64,000 nt of DNA. Source: JADCCX01 sp031431475 (GTDB taxonomy: Bacteria; Pseudomonadota; Alphaproteobacteria; Rhizobiales; Beijerinckiaceae). The position numbers and the translations under genes were made by a program. The DNA is taken from NCBI GenBank assembly GCA_031431475.1, contig JANPDL010000006.1:1-64000 (forward strand), given 5' to 3'. Shown here in pieces: positions 1-9,278 of this stretch. Positions within the stretch are counted from its first letter, which is position 1; every line of letters begins with the position of its first letter. Under the pieces are notes generated by a model, which did no database searches, was not told the origin of the DNA, and worked only from the letters and a program-made list of their open reading frames with translations.

Positions 1-518
1 GGCTTGCCCACGATGTTGGAGCGCCCGACCACCACGGCCTCCAGCCCGGCAAGGTCCGCCCGCACGGATTTCAACAGCATCAGCGAGCCCAGCGGCGTGC
101 AGGGCACGAAGGCGTTCTGGCCGTTCGCCAGCCGCCCGACATTGACCGGATGGAACCCGTCGACATCCTTGGCCGGGTCGATGGCCTCGATCACCTTGTC
201 AGCCGCAATATGCTTGGGCAGCGGCAGTTGCACGAGGATGCCATCGACGGCAGGATCGGCGTTCAGCCGCGCCACAAGCGCCAGCAGGTCAGCCTCGGAC
301 GTCGTGTCCGGCAGCATGTGCTCGAAGGAGTGCATCCCGGCTTCAAGCGTGCGCTTGCCCTTGTTGCGCACATAAACGCGACTGGCCGGATCATCCCCCA
401 CCAGCACCACGGCAAGACCGGGCGGGGCGTGGCCCTGCGCCACAAACCCGGCCACCGCTGCGCCGATTCGGGCGCGGAGTTGCTCGGAAAAGGCGTTGCC
501 GTCGATGATCTGGGCCAT
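1..518 (-). CDS. folD: FolD bifunctional methylene-THF dehydrogenase/cyclohydrolase (partial)
   Basis: Cytosolic C1-folate enzyme that oxidises 5,10-methylene-THF with NADP and then hydrolyses methenyl-THF to 10-formyl-THF. The N-terminal half, about 172 codons, is present; the C-terminus runs off the left edge. Seen: start MAQIIDGNAFSEQLR, the substrate-site lysine segment YVRNKGKRTLEAGMHS, the family motif VQLPLPKHI, and PCTPLGSLMLLK before the NADP-binding fold. It starts 9 bp after the EamA gene stop on the same strand, so the two are probably cotranscribed. Confident family call. Confidence 0.95.
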   Translation of the reverse strand, partial: MAQIIDGNAFSEQLRARIGAAVAGFVAQGHAPPGLAVVLVGDDPASRVYVRNKGKRTLEAGMHSFEHMLPDTTSEADLLALVARLNADPAVDGILVQLPLPKHIAADKVIEAIDPAKDVDGFHPVNVGRLANGQNAFVPCTPLGSLMLLKSVRADLAGLEAVVVGRSNIVGK

Positions 519-527
519 GGGTCTCAC

Positions 528-1415
528 TCAATTCTTGCGCGTGGCCATATAGACGCCCGCCGCCGTCAGCACCATGCCGGTGATCTGCACCGCGTTCAGC
601 GTCTCGCCGAACAGCAGCCAGGCCTGCACCGCCACCACGGACGGCACCAGATAGATCAGCACGGACATGCGCATCAGTTCGCCCCGGTTGATCATCATCA
701 GCATGATCGCGATAGCGAAGACCGAGAGTACCAGCACTGACCATGCCAGCACGGCATAGAGCGTGAAGCTGTGATCGAAGTGGAGCGATTCAGTCGCCAG
801 CGCGAGCGGCGTGACGATGATCAGCCCGCCGAGATATTGCACGGATGTCACGGTGCGCAGGTCCGCACCCGCCACGAAGCGCTTCTGGTAGAAACTGCCC
901 GCAGTGACCGCGAACATGCCGGTGATGTTGATTCCCAGCGCCATCCATGCGGCCTCGCCCGTGCCGCCAAGCGCCACGCCAAGCTTGGGCGAGAGCACGA
1001 GCAGCACGCCGAAAAGCCCGATGGCGGCGCCGGTCCATTGCCGCGCCGTGATTGTTTCCTTGAGCAGGTAAGGCGCGAGCAATGCCGTCAGCAGGGGCTG
1101 CAATGCGGCGAGCAACCCGGAGATCCCTGCTGAAAGCCCGTGCTTCACCGCCCACCACACGCCACCGAGATAGATACCGTGCAGCAATGCGCCGGAGATG
1201 AGCGCATGCATCCACGCCCGGCGTCCCGAAGGCCACGGCGCGCGCATGGCGAAGGCAAACAGCGTGATGACAACCGCCGCACAGGCAAAGCGGATCGTCA
1301 GGAACCATAGCGGGTCAGCGTGTGGTGCGGCAAACTTCGCCGAAATCCAGCCTGTGGACCATAGGAGAACGAAAAGTGCGGGTGTCGCGAGCAGGAACAG
1401 GCGGTTGAGTGACAT
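528..1415 (-). CDS. EamA/DMT-family inner-membrane transporter
   Basis: A 295-residue hydrophobic protein of the drug/metabolite transporter superfamily: two EamA repeats, about ten membrane segments, and the typical N-terminus LLWSTGWISAKFAAPHADPL. Start chosen at MSLNRLFLL, because upstream in-frame codons lie inside ruvA and show no membrane character. The substrate cannot be read from sequence; relatives export amino acids, nucleobases or small metabolites. It begins 8 bp after the ruvA stop and ends 9 bp before folD, occupying the position where ruvB is often found. Confidence 0.88.
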   Translation of the reverse strand: MSLNRLFLLATPALFVLLWSTGWISAKFAAPHADPLWFLTIRFACAAVVITLFAFAMRAPWPSGRRAWMHALISGALLHGIYLGGVWWAVKHGLSAGISGLLAALQPLLTALLAPYLLKETITARQWTGAAIGLFGVLLVLSPKLGVALGGTGEAAWMALGINITGMFAVTAGSFYQKRFVAGADLRTVTSVQYLGGLIIVTPLALATESLHFDHSFTLYAVLAWSVLVLSVFAIAIMLMMINRGELMRMSVLIYLVPSVVAVQAWLLFGETLNAVQITGMVLTAAGVYMATRKN

Positions 1416-1423
1416 CGATCTGG

Positions 1424-2041
1424 CTACCGCGCCATCTCCTTCAGCGCCAGCCGGATCAGAGCCTCTGTCTTCGGATCGTCCCCGGCAACACGCATAGCGG
1501 CGGCGACAGCGGCGGAGGCTTGCGCCTGTTGATAACCCAGGTTTACCAGTGCTGATATCGCCTCCACGGCAGGCCGGGGCGCACGGTTCTCGCCGACATC
1601 GCCTTGCAGTTTCATCACGGCGGGATCGACCGAACCGAAAGCGGGTGCCTTGTCCTTGAGATCGAGCACGATGCGCTCCGCCAGCTTCTTGCCCACGCCC
1701 GGCGTGCGGGTGATGCTGCCCACATCCTTCAGCGCGATGGCGGAGGCGAGATCGCCCGGCTTGAACGTCGAGAGAATGGCCAGCGCCACCTTTGTGCCGA
1801 CGCCCTGCACGTTGAGCAGGATTCGGAACCACTCGCGCTCATTGTCGCTGGCGAAGCCGAAGAGCTTGATTTGGTCCTCGCGCACATAGGTCTCGATGGC
1901 CAGCACCGCAGCTTCGCCCGGTGGCGGCAGCGCCTGCAGGGTGCGGCCCGAGCAAAACGCGACATAACCCACACCGCCCACATCGATGATGACGAAATCA
2001 TCCCCGTAGCTGTCGATGATGCCCTTTAGTTTGCCGATCAT
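1424..2041 (-). CDS. ruvA: Holliday junction branch migration protein RuvA
   Basis: DNA-binding subunit that tetramerises on Holliday junctions and recruits the RuvB motor. Length 205 aa, normal. N-terminal OB-fold starts MIGKLKGIIDSYG; two helix-hairpin-helix elements include VQGVGTKVALAIL and TRTPGVGKKLAERIVLDLKDK; the C-terminal domain III (about residues 155-205) that contacts RuvB is complete. ATGA overlap with the ruvC stop indicates translational coupling. No ruvB follows in the window. Confidence 0.97.
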   Translation of the reverse strand: MIGKLKGIIDSYGDDFVIIDVGGVGYVAFCSGRTLQALPPPGEAAVLAIETYVREDQIKLFGFASDNEREWFRILLNVQGVGTKVALAILSTFKPGDLASAIALKDVGSITRTPGVGKKLAERIVLDLKDKAPAFGSVDPAVMKLQGDVGENRAPRPAVEAISALVNLGYQQAQASAAVAAAMRVAGDDPKTEALIRLALKEMAR

Positions 2042-2559
2042 TTTGCGAAAGTCCTCACGCCCAAATCTGTCCGAATGCCCCGGTGTTGCGCATGACAGAT
2101 CGCGATGGCGAGCGCATCCGCAGCATCCTCTGTCTTCGGATCAGCTTTTGGCAGCAGCACGCCGATCATCATGCGGATCTGCTGCTTCTCGGCGTGGCCA
2201 GAGCCCACCACGGTCTTCTTCACCTGATTGGGCGCATATTCCGCCACGCTGATGCCCGACAGCGCCGGAGCCACCATCGCCACGCCGCGCGCCGCTCCCA
2301 GTTTCAGCGTCGCCCGAGCGTCCTTGTTGACGAAGGTTTCCTCGATGGCGGCCTCATGCGGCGCGTATTCTGCCACCACCTTGATCAGCCCCTCGTGCAG
2401 CAGTTTCAGCCGCTCGCTGAGCGCCAGTTTGTCCGATGGCTCCACGGAACCGCAGGCCACGAAGCTGAGCTTGGACCCAAGCGTCTCGATCACGCCCCAG
2501 CCGCATTTGCGGAGGCCGGGATCGATACCGAGAATGCGAATCGGATGGGGTGCGAGCAT
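2038..2559 (-). CDS. ruvC: Crossover junction endodeoxyribonuclease RuvC
   Basis: Resolves Holliday junctions by paired nicks. A 173-residue protein starting MLAPHPIRILGIDPG; a longer in-frame extension to 2661 carries unrelated residues. The acidic catalytic tetrad is visible: D13 (GIDPG), E73 (AAIEETFVNKDA), and D145 and D148 (EDAADALAIAICH). The family segment GHAEKQQIRMMIG is present. It is first gene of a ruvC-ruvA-EamA-folD run and overlaps ruvA by 4 bp. Confidence 0.97.
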   Translation of the reverse strand: MLAPHPIRILGIDPGLRKCGWGVIETLGSKLSFVACGSVEPSDKLALSERLKLLHEGLIKVVAEYAPHEAAIEETFVNKDARATLKLGAARGVAMVAPALSGISVAEYAPNQVKKTVVGSGHAEKQQIRMMIGVLLPKADPKTEDAADALAIAICHAQHRGIRTDLGVRTFAK

Positions 2560-2669
2560 GATGGCAAATGGGTAGCGGGTTCCGCCGCGCTGATCCACCG
2601 GATCAATATATATGGTTTGACCAGGAGGGTGTTGCCCCGCTCTGATCATGCTAGAAACCAAATAACACT

Positions 2670-3455
2670 ATGTCATCCTTCACCGACCTCGCATCCTTCT
2701 TCGGCTTTGCCGCACCGTCCACGCTCGTGATCCTGACCATCGCTGCCTTGCTCGGTGGTCTGGTGCGCGGCTTCACGGGTTTTGGTTTCGCCATGGTCTT
2801 CGTACCCATCGCCACTATCGCGGTCGGTCCCAAGGCGGCTGCCGCGCTGATCTGGTTTGTTGACATCCCGTTTGCCCTGCCGCTGGCGGCTGCTGGACTG
2901 CGCCGCGTGAACTGGCGGGAATTGCTTCCACTGCTGATCGGGGCCATCCTGTTTGTGCCGGTCGGCGTCTGGCTGCTGATCAACAGCGACCCTGTGACGG
3001 CGCGCTGGATTGTGGCCATCGCCATCCTCTGCAGTGTCACGGCGCTGGCCACGGGCTGGCGCTACCGCGGTGCGCCTGGCACGCCGTTGTCGTTCGGGGT
3101 GGGTGGACTGGCAGGCACGGCCAGCGGTCTGGCCCAGCTCGGCGGCATGCCCATCGCCATTTTCTGGCTGGCCGCCCAGAAGAACGATGCCCGGCAAACG
3201 CGCGATAATCTCAACGGCTTCTTCGCCATCCTGCCCGCCTTTACCGGCGTCCTCTATTGGTGGACCGGCGTGCTGACGTGGGAATCGGTGATGCAGGCGC
3301 TGCCGCTGCTGCTGCCTTATGGCTTGGCGCTGCTCGTGGGTAGCCTTCTGTTCCCGGTTGCATCGGAGCAGACATTCCGGCGGCTGGCGTACTGCGTAAT
3401 ATTCATGGCCGCGCTGCTGGCGGTGCCGCTGGTGGACCCGCTGCTGGGGCGGTGA
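2670..3455 (+). CDS. TauE/SafE-family membrane permease
   Basis: A 261-residue polytopic protein with about eight membrane segments. The glycine-rich N-terminal motif GGLVRGFTGFGFAMVFVP is characteristic of the TSUP (sulfite/organosulfonate exporter, TauE/SafE) family, and the second half repeats the pattern around GGLAGTASGLAQLGGMPIAIF. Family members move sulfite, sulfoacetate or other small anions; the substrate here is unknown. Divergent from ruvC across 110 bp, and convergent with yebC with only 3 bp between stops. Confidence 0.88.
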   Translation: MSSFTDLASFFGFAAPSTLVILTIAALLGGLVRGFTGFGFAMVFVPIATIAVGPKAAAALIWFVDIPFALPLAAAGLRRVNWRELLPLLIGAILFVPVGVWLLINSDPVTARWIVAIAILCSVTALATGWRYRGAPGTPLSFGVGGLAGTASGLAQLGGMPIAIFWLAAQKNDARQTRDNLNGFFAILPAFTGVLYWWTGVLTWESVMQALPLLLPYGLALLVGSLLFPVASEQTFRRLAYCVIFMAALLAVPLVDPLLGR

Positions 3456-3458
3456 ATT

Positions 3459-4205
3459 TTACCCGCTCATTTTCGCCAAAAGCGCATCCGAGATATCGAA
3501 ATTCGAGAACACATTCTGCACATCGTCGTGATCGTCCAGCAGTCCCATCAGCTTGATCAGCTTCTCGCCGGCCTCGTCATCGACGCTGACGCTCGTCTGC
3601 GGTTTCCAGACGAAGGCTGATTTGCGCGGGTTGCCGAACTTCGCCTCCAGCGCGGTCGAGACATCCGCGAGCGCCGCGATGCCGCAGATCACGGTATGAC
3701 CTGACTCGTCCGACACCACGTCATCCGCGCCCGCATCAATGGCCGCTTCCAGCATTGTGTCCTCGGTCGCAACGGCAGCGTCGAATTCCACCTGCCCTAC
3801 CTTGTCGAACATGAACGACACCGCGCCTGTCTCGGCCAGATTTCCGCCTGCCTTGGTGAAGTAGGATCTGATGTCAGAAGCCGTGCGGTTGCGGTTGTCT
3901 GTCATGGCCTCGATGATGATGGCGGTGCCACCGGGGCCATAGCCCTCGTAGCGGATCTCGTCGTAATTCTCGCTGTCGCTGCCCGCAGCCTTCTTGACCG
4001 CACGCTCGATCACATCACGCGGCATGTTCTCGACGCGTGCCGCGATGATGGCCATGCGCAGGCGGGCATTCATCGCAGGGTCTGGCATGCCGAGCTTGGC
4101 GGCAACGGTGATCTCGCGCGACAGCTTGGAGAACAGCTTGGACTTCATCGCGTCCTGCCTGCCCTTGCGGTGCATGATGTTGCTGTATTGGGAATGCCCT
4201 GCCAT
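3459..4205 (-). CDS. yebC: YebC/PmpR-family regulator or translation factor
   Basis: A 248-residue member of the YebC/TACO1 family, known as DNA-binding regulators and, more recently, as factors helping ribosomes through proline-rich stretches. Diagnostic N-terminus MAGHSQYSNIMHRKGRQDA, followed by FSKLSREITVAAKLG and the central segment RYEGYGPGGTAIIIEAMTDN. Length is normal. yebC commonly sits next to ruvCAB in alphaproteobacteria; here the TauE-like gene on the opposite strand separates them. Confidence 0.96.
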   Translation of the reverse strand: MAGHSQYSNIMHRKGRQDAMKSKLFSKLSREITVAAKLGMPDPAMNARLRMAIIAARVENMPRDVIERAVKKAAGSDSENYDEIRYEGYGPGGTAIIIEAMTDNRNRTASDIRSYFTKAGGNLAETGAVSFMFDKVGQVEFDAAVATEDTMLEAAIDAGADDVVSDESGHTVICGIAALADVSTALEAKFGNPRKSAFVWKPQTSVSVDDEAGEKLIKLMGLLDDHDDVQNVFSNFDISDALLAKMSG

Positions 4206-4318
4206 GTGAAAGCCCTCGCGCCGCGTTTTGTCGCGGACCGGATTGGAATGACCGGCTTATAATCAAGGACATGACGGGGGAGCAAGGGCTGCCCGTTTTA
4301 GGGTATTGCCGAACGTGG

Positions 4319-4741
4319 TTAGCCCATATGCCGCTGCATCACCATCATCGTTGAGACCTCGAAGACGCCCGTTGTGGCTGCAACAGCCGAGCGAGTAGCC
4401 TCGATATCCGCTATCGATGTCGCTTCAACGCGGATCAACAGATCAAACGGCCCGGCGATGGAATGTATCATCCGCAATGCGGGTAGCTTCTTGAGCTTAG
4501 GCACCACCATCGCACAGGTCTTTCCCTGATCCAGTTTGACTTGAAGATGGGCGATCTGTGAGGCCGGACTTGCATTCCCCTCCACCGTGGTAAAACCTCC
4601 TATCACACCAGAGAGTTGCAGTTTTCTGAGCCTCTCCTGTGTTGCACTGCGGGACAATCCAAGATCGCGAGCGAGTGCCACGAGAGAACTGCGGGCATCC
4701 TTCCGCAACAGAGTGAGAAGGCGGTTGTCTTTGTCATCCAT
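4319..4741 (-). CDS. Lrp/AsnC-family transcriptional regulator
   Basis: A 140-residue regulator: N-terminal winged HTH (LARDLGLSRSATQERLRKLQ, about residues 20-40) followed by an RAM/AsnC ligand-binding domain. Start set at MDDKDNRLLTLLRKDARSS, the usual Lrp beginning; the in-frame extension to 4825 has no homology-like content. Divergent from the cysteine hydrolase gene at 4837 across 95 bp, so it likely controls that gene in response to an amino acid or related ligand. The ligand is not deducible. Confidence 0.9.
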   Translation of the reverse strand: MDDKDNRLLTLLRKDARSSLVALARDLGLSRSATQERLRKLQLSGVIGGFTTVEGNASPASQIAHLQVKLDQGKTCAMVVPKLKKLPALRMIHSIAGPFDLLIRVEATSIADIEATRSAVAATTGVFEVSTMMVMQRHMG

Positions 4742-4836
4742 GAATTGGCACCGGCGATATGACGGCGTTTCCGGCATCATGCCTGCAGAAACCGTCCATC
4801 TTTCTGGGCATCTAGCAGGTCTCACGGAGACAAACC

Positions 4837-5406
4837 ATGCTGCCTGATCTCACCAATGCCGTACTTCTGCCGATTGATATGCAACGCGCTTTTGATTCAG
4901 CCCCTTGGCCGAAGCGTTGGAACGAGAGAGTTGACCGGAACGGCCTTTCTGTTCTCGGTGCATGGCGAAAAGCCGGACGCCCCATAGTTCATGTCCGCCA
5001 TGATTCGGTTGTGGAAGGATCGAGCCTTGGGCCAGGTCACAGCGGTAATCAGTTCCGCCCGGGGTTTGAGCCACTGGAGATGGAGCCTCTGGTCTCCAAG
5101 AGCGTCAACTCAGGCTTCATCGGAACCGATCTTGATTTGCGGTTGAGGCGCATGAAGGCCCAGTCGATCATCACCTTCGGAATCTCGACCGATATGTGCG
5201 TGTCAACCACGGTCCGGATGGGCGCCAACATGGGATGGCGCATGATCCTTGTTGCTGATGCGTGTGACTGCTTCGAGCTGAAGGATCAGGCGGGTAAGAC
5301 TATCCCTGCCAAGATGATGCATGATGCACATGTGGCGACGCTGGCGCATGAATTCTGTGACGTCATCACCACGGAGCAACTGCTGGGTCTGCTTGTCGGT
5401 CGCTGA
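4837..5406 (+). CDS. Isochorismatase-family cysteine hydrolase
   Basis: A 189-residue cytosolic hydrolase of the isochorismatase/nicotinamidase/N-carbamoylase superfamily. The catalytic triad is visible: D14 (LPIDMQRAF), K88 (LVSKSVNSGF) and nucleophile C121 (STDMCVSTTVRMG), with the cis-peptide region preceding the cysteine. GGAG lies about 8 bases upstream of the ATG. The substrate is uncertain; relatives cleave N-carbamoylsarcosine, biuret, ureidoacrylate or isochorismate. The divergent Lrp gene suggests amino-acid-linked control. Confidence 0.88.
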   Translation: MLPDLTNAVLLPIDMQRAFDSAPWPKRWNERVDRNGLSVLGAWRKAGRPIVHVRHDSVVEGSSLGPGHSGNQFRPGFEPLEMEPLVSKSVNSGFIGTDLDLRLRRMKAQSIITFGISTDMCVSTTVRMGANMGWRMILVADACDCFELKDQAGKTIPAKMMHDAHVATLAHEFCDVITTEQLLGLLVGR

Positions 5407-5522
5407 GGGGAGCTTTTCAGGTTACAGCTGATGTTTGCTCCGCGCAGGATAGGGGCGTTGTCTGGCGACGACAGGAAGAGGATGATAGTTGCGTTCGCGG
5501 CAGTATTTTTAGCCCTATAGCC

Positions 5523-6191
5523 TCAGCCCCCGTAACTCGCGGCAATCACCTCGGCTTTCCCCCGGATATGCGCCTTCATCACCGCCGCCAGTTTTTCACC
5601 CTTCCGCGCTCGCAGCAGCCGCACCATCTCGATATGCTCGTTCATCGCGCGCTGCCATTGGTCCGGTGTCTTGTGTGCGGTGTAGCGCATACGCTGGATG
5701 CGGCTTGAGAGGTTGGCGTAGATGCCTTTCAGCGTGCCGTTGCGCGCTGCCGCCATGATGCCCTCGTGGATCGCACGGTTGAGGGTGAAATAGGCCTCCT
5801 CATCCTGCCGCTGAAAAGCCTCCAGCATTGTTTCTGTATCCTCGGCGATGGCGTCGATCTCGTCCTCTTCCGCCCGCAGGCAGGCGAGTTCCGCCGCAAC
5901 AGCTTCCAGCGCTGCCACCACCTGCACCATTTCGTCGATCTCGGCAGAGGAGAGCGAGGCCACGCGCGCGCCGCGATTGGGCAGCAACTCTACCAGACCC
6001 TCCGACGAGAGGATTTTGATCGCTTCCCTGAGAGGCGTGCGCGAGGTGCCGAAACGCTCGCATAGTTCGAGTTCATTGACGCGCGACTTCGGCTCCAGCC
6101 CCCCGGTCAGGATCAGTTCACGCAGCCGGTCCGCCACCTCGTCGTGAAGGTAGCGCCGCTGGATGCCGTCGGTGGTGGAGATACGAGTCAT
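5523..6191 (-). CDS. GntR-family regulator (FCD/FadR subfamily)
   Basis: A 222-residue repressor-type protein. N-terminal GntR winged helix with the recognition segment CERFGTSRTPLREAIKILSS (about residues 47-66), the wing LLPNRGARVA, and then an all-helical FCD ligand domain that usually holds a metal and an organic acid. It is divergent from the MscS-type channel gene, whose start lies about 110 bp away. The effector is unknown. Confidence 0.92.
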   Translation of the reverse strand: MTRISTTDGIQRRYLHDEVADRLRELILTGGLEPKSRVNELELCERFGTSRTPLREAIKILSSEGLVELLPNRGARVASLSSAEIDEMVQVVAALEAVAAELACLRAEEDEIDAIAEDTETMLEAFQRQDEEAYFTLNRAIHEGIMAAARNGTLKGIYANLSSRIQRMRYTAHKTPDQWQRAMNEHIEMVRLLRARKGEKLAAVMKAHIRGKAEVIAASYGG

Positions 6192-6299
6192 GCCCGCATC
6201 ATAAGCGTCGCGATGGCCCTGTCATCCCCGAGCGGGACCGGTCACTGCCATTCCACCGCCGCTTTTGTCCGGAACGGCATTCCGGTGCATGGTCAAACC

Positions 6300-8774
6300 A
6301 TGCGAATCACCAATCTTGCGCTGAATCAGATGACATTTTCCTTCCGCTCCCTTCTCGTCCTTCTGGCGTTGATCGCCAGCGTTGTTGTTCTGCCGCATTT
6401 CGGCCTGGCGCAGGACGAGCCCAAGGCGCAACTCGATGGCTTCCGCTCCACAATTACTGCGCTGGAGAAGGAGATCGACGCGAACCTCACGAATGACAAG
6501 GGCCTCGTCACCGCACGGGGCAAGCTTGATCCCGTACTGGATCAGTTGCGCGGCTTCGTGGGCGAACAGACACCACGGCTGGAAGGCATCAAGGCGCGGT
6601 TGGAGCAGCTTGGCCCCAAGGCGGATACTGCCAAAGGCCAGACTGACAATCCTGAAGTGGCAAAAGAACGCGAGGGGCAGGAAAAGGCCCAGCGCGATGT
6701 GGAAGCTCTGCTGTCTCTTGCCCGTAACCACATCGTTTCGATCGAACAGCTGACGTCTAAAATCTCGGACCAACGTCGTAATTTACTGACCAAGGCCTTG
6801 CTGGAACGCACCGCAAGCGTTGTCAGCCCGTTCCTCTGGATGGACGTCGGGCGAGCTTTGCCGGCGGAACTGCGTTCGGCGCAATATCTGCTATCGCAAT
6901 GGCTCGAGCATCTGGCCAGCAATCTGGACACAACCCGTCTCGGTATTCTCGCTGCAGCAGCACTGCTTTTGGTCATCGTGCTCATTCCGGGGCATCGCTC
7001 GCTGAGGCGCTTCGAGGGTCGCCCGGTGATCGAGGTGCCGGAGGGCAAGACGGAAGCACCAAGACCAACCCGCTTGAAAAGGGCGCTGGCGGCCTTGCGC
7101 GTCACGCTGATCTGGGCCGTGGTGCCCATCATTGTCAGCACAGGGGTCTACAATCTCTTCGACTCTCTCGGTCTGCTGACGGACCGCATCGAGAATATCG
7201 TGCGTTCCCTGCTCTTCGGCATTGCCTTTGTGGCGTTCGCACATGGTCTGGCCGATGGCCTGCTGGGGCCGGATGATCCGCAATGGCGGCTGATCGATGT
7301 GGATGACCGAACGGCCTCGAAAATCACGAGCCTCGCCCGCGTTTTCACGGCAATCATTGTTGCGGGCAAGACGCTGGAGGCTGTCAATCAGGCGATCTAT
7401 GCGGTGTTACCCGTCACGGTAGCGACCAAGGCCATCTTTGCAGTGCTGGGCGGGTTGGCGATCCTCTACACCCTGCGGGGGTTGCGTCAGCCTGCACTTG
7501 AAGATGAAGCCGATCAACCCGTAGCGGCGGCAGCGCAGATTCCGGGAAACATCAGCGGTGCACTGCGCATGGGCGCATTGGTGACCGCTGCCGCCATCCT
7601 GCTTCCGGTGCTGTTCGGCTATATTTCGCTCGGCTCGTTCATGGCGGATCAGGTCATCTGGATCGTCATGGTCGGCGCGATCCTCACGATCCTGATCGTT
7701 CTTGTTGATGAATATATAGGACACGGTATTTCGCCCGATGGCGTGGTTGGCAAACAGGTGATGGCGCAGGTCGGCCTGAGCAAAAGCTCGCTCAAGCAGA
7801 TCAGCATCCTGTCCAATGGCTTCTTCCGGCTTGTGCTCTTCATCGCCGCCGCCATGTTTGTGCTGGCTCCGTGGGGTCTCGACGGGGGGGATACGGTCGG
7901 GCCGTTGCGCGCCGCACTTTTTGGTTTCACTGTCGGTGGTGTCACGATCTCGCTGTCAACGATCATCCTCGCCATTGCCTTCTTTGCCGTGGGTTTCACC
8001 ATCACCAAGGGCATCAAGCGTTGGCTGGAAAAGAGCTACCTACCGCACACCAAGCTGGATATCGGCCTGCGCAATTCCATCGCCACCAGTGTGGGCTACA
8101 TCGGCATCATCCTGGCGACAATGACGGCAGCGTCAACGCTGGGTCTATCGCTCGACAAATTCACGATTGTCGCCGGTGCCTTGTCTGTGGGCATCGGTTT
8201 CGGCCTGCAATCCATTGTCAATAACTTCGTTTCCGGGCTGATCCTTCTCTGGGAACGCCCGATCCGGGTCGGTGACTGGATCGTGGTGGGTGACGAACAG
8301 GGGATTGTGAAGAAGATCAATGTCCGCGCAACGCAGATCGAGACCTTTGATCGGGCTTCGCTGATCGTGCCCAACTCGGAGTTCATCTCGGGTCGCGTCA
8401 AAAACTGGATGCACAATGATCGCACGGCCCGTGTCGTAATCCCGATCGGCGTTGGCTACGGGTCGGACCCGGACAAGGTTCGCAAGATCCTCACGGATGT
8501 TGCCAAGGACAACAAGGAGGTGCTCAAAGACCCTGCTCCACGCGTCTATTTCGTGCGCTTGGGCGATGCCAGCATGGACTTTGAATTGCGCTGCTTTGTG
8601 GATGTGGATTTCGTCCTGCCCGTGAAAAGCGAATTGATGTTCCAGATACACAAGCAATTGTCGAAAGCCCGGATCGATATCCCTATGCCGCGCCGTCCGC
8701 GCGAGTTGCTGGAGTTCGAGGATCTGGCGGGACCCGACGAGAATGCCGAAAAATCGAGCGCGAAAGGCGCGTGA
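6300..8774 (+). CDS. Large DUF3772/MscS mechanosensitive channel
   Basis: An 824-residue multidomain MscS channel. It begins with a signal peptide ending near FGLAQ|DEP, then a periplasmic coiled region of DUF3772 type (about residues 35-190), an array of roughly ten membrane segments, and a C-terminal MscS core with the pore-lining helix (GALSVGIGFGLQSIVNNFVS) and beta domain (ERPIRVGDWIVVGDEQG). It probably releases solutes under hypo-osmotic stress. An ATG at 6330 is an alternative start; codons upstream of 6300 overlap the GntR promoter region and are not credible. Confidence 0.9.
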   Translation: MRITNLALNQMTFSFRSLLVLLALIASVVVLPHFGLAQDEPKAQLDGFRSTITALEKEIDANLTNDKGLVTARGKLDPVLDQLRGFVGEQTPRLEGIKARLEQLGPKADTAKGQTDNPEVAKEREGQEKAQRDVEALLSLARNHIVSIEQLTSKISDQRRNLLTKALLERTASVVSPFLWMDVGRALPAELRSAQYLLSQWLEHLASNLDTTRLGILAAAALLLVIVLIPGHRSLRRFEGRPVIEVPEGKTEAPRPTRLKRALAALRVTLIWAVVPIIVSTGVYNLFDSLGLLTDRIENIVRSLLFGIAFVAFAHGLADGLLGPDDPQWRLIDVDDRTASKITSLARVFTAIIVAGKTLEAVNQAIYAVLPVTVATKAIFAVLGGLAILYTLRGLRQPALEDEADQPVAAAAQIPGNISGALRMGALVTAAAILLPVLFGYISLGSFMADQVIWIVMVGAILTILIVLVDEYIGHGISPDGVVGKQVMAQVGLSKSSLKQISILSNGFFRLVLFIAAAMFVLAPWGLDGGDTVGPLRAALFGFTVGGVTISLSTIILAIAFFAVGFTITKGIKRWLEKSYLPHTKLDIGLRNSIATSVGYIGIILATMTAASTLGLSLDKFTIVAGALSVGIGFGLQSIVNNFVSGLILLWERPIRVGDWIVVGDEQGIVKKINVRATQIETFDRASLIVPNSEFISGRVKNWMHNDRTARVVIPIGVGYGSDPDKVRKILTDVAKDNKEVLKDPAPRVYFVRLGDASMDFELRCFVDVDFVLPVKSELMFQIHKQLSKARIDIPMPRRPRELLEFEDLAGPDENAEKSSAKGA

Positions 8775-8778
8775 GGGG

Positions 8779-9273
8779 ATGCGTGTGAGTCCGCTTTGCG
8801 CTCTGCTTCCTCTGCTTGCAGCCTGTGTGCAACCGGGCCCGCCACCTGCCGCAACGCCTGCGATTTATGCCAGCCTTGCGGTTTCCGGCGTTGTGTTGAA
8901 TTCCGACGCAGCACGTGATCTCATCAACGGCTATCGACGCAATCTGGGCCTTTCGGCGCTCGTTCTTGATCCTGTCCTGATGGCGGAGGCCGCACACCAG
9001 GCTTCGGCCATGGCCGCCGGCGGCGATGTCTCGAAGGGCGCGAGAACAGACATCCGCACGCGCCTTGCAGCCGCGGGGCTCGGCCAACGGCAGGCGAGGG
9101 AAAGTGCCTCCGCAGGTTATTTCACTGTGTCGGATGCCTTTTCGGGCTGGCGTGGTTCACCCGTCCATGATGCGACGATGCGTTTCGCATCAGGCAGGCG
9201 GCTGGGATTGGCTGCAGAGCATCGCGCCGGATCACGGCACAATATCTACTGGTCTCTGATCGTCAGCGACTGA
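8779..9273 (+). CDS. CAP-domain (SCP-like) lipoprotein
   Basis: A 164-residue secreted protein. The N-terminus MRVSPLCALLPLLAAC is a lipoprotein signal with lipobox LLAAC (Cys16), predicting outer-membrane anchoring. The rest resembles a bacterial CAP/SCP domain: INGYRRNLGLSALVLDPVLMAEAAHQA opens the domain, and a degenerate C-terminal half has HNIYWSLIVSD. Start 8779 is preceded by GAGGGG, 4 bp after the MscS stop; the 8743 start would remove the lipobox from the N-terminus. Biochemical role unknown. Confidence 0.8.
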   Translation: MRVSPLCALLPLLAACVQPGPPPAATPAIYASLAVSGVVLNSDAARDLINGYRRNLGLSALVLDPVLMAEAAHQASAMAAGGDVSKGARTDIRTRLAAAGLGQRQARESASAGYFTVSDAFSGWRGSPVHDATMRFASGRRLGLAAEHRAGSRHNIYWSLIVSD

Positions 9274-9278
9274 CCCCG

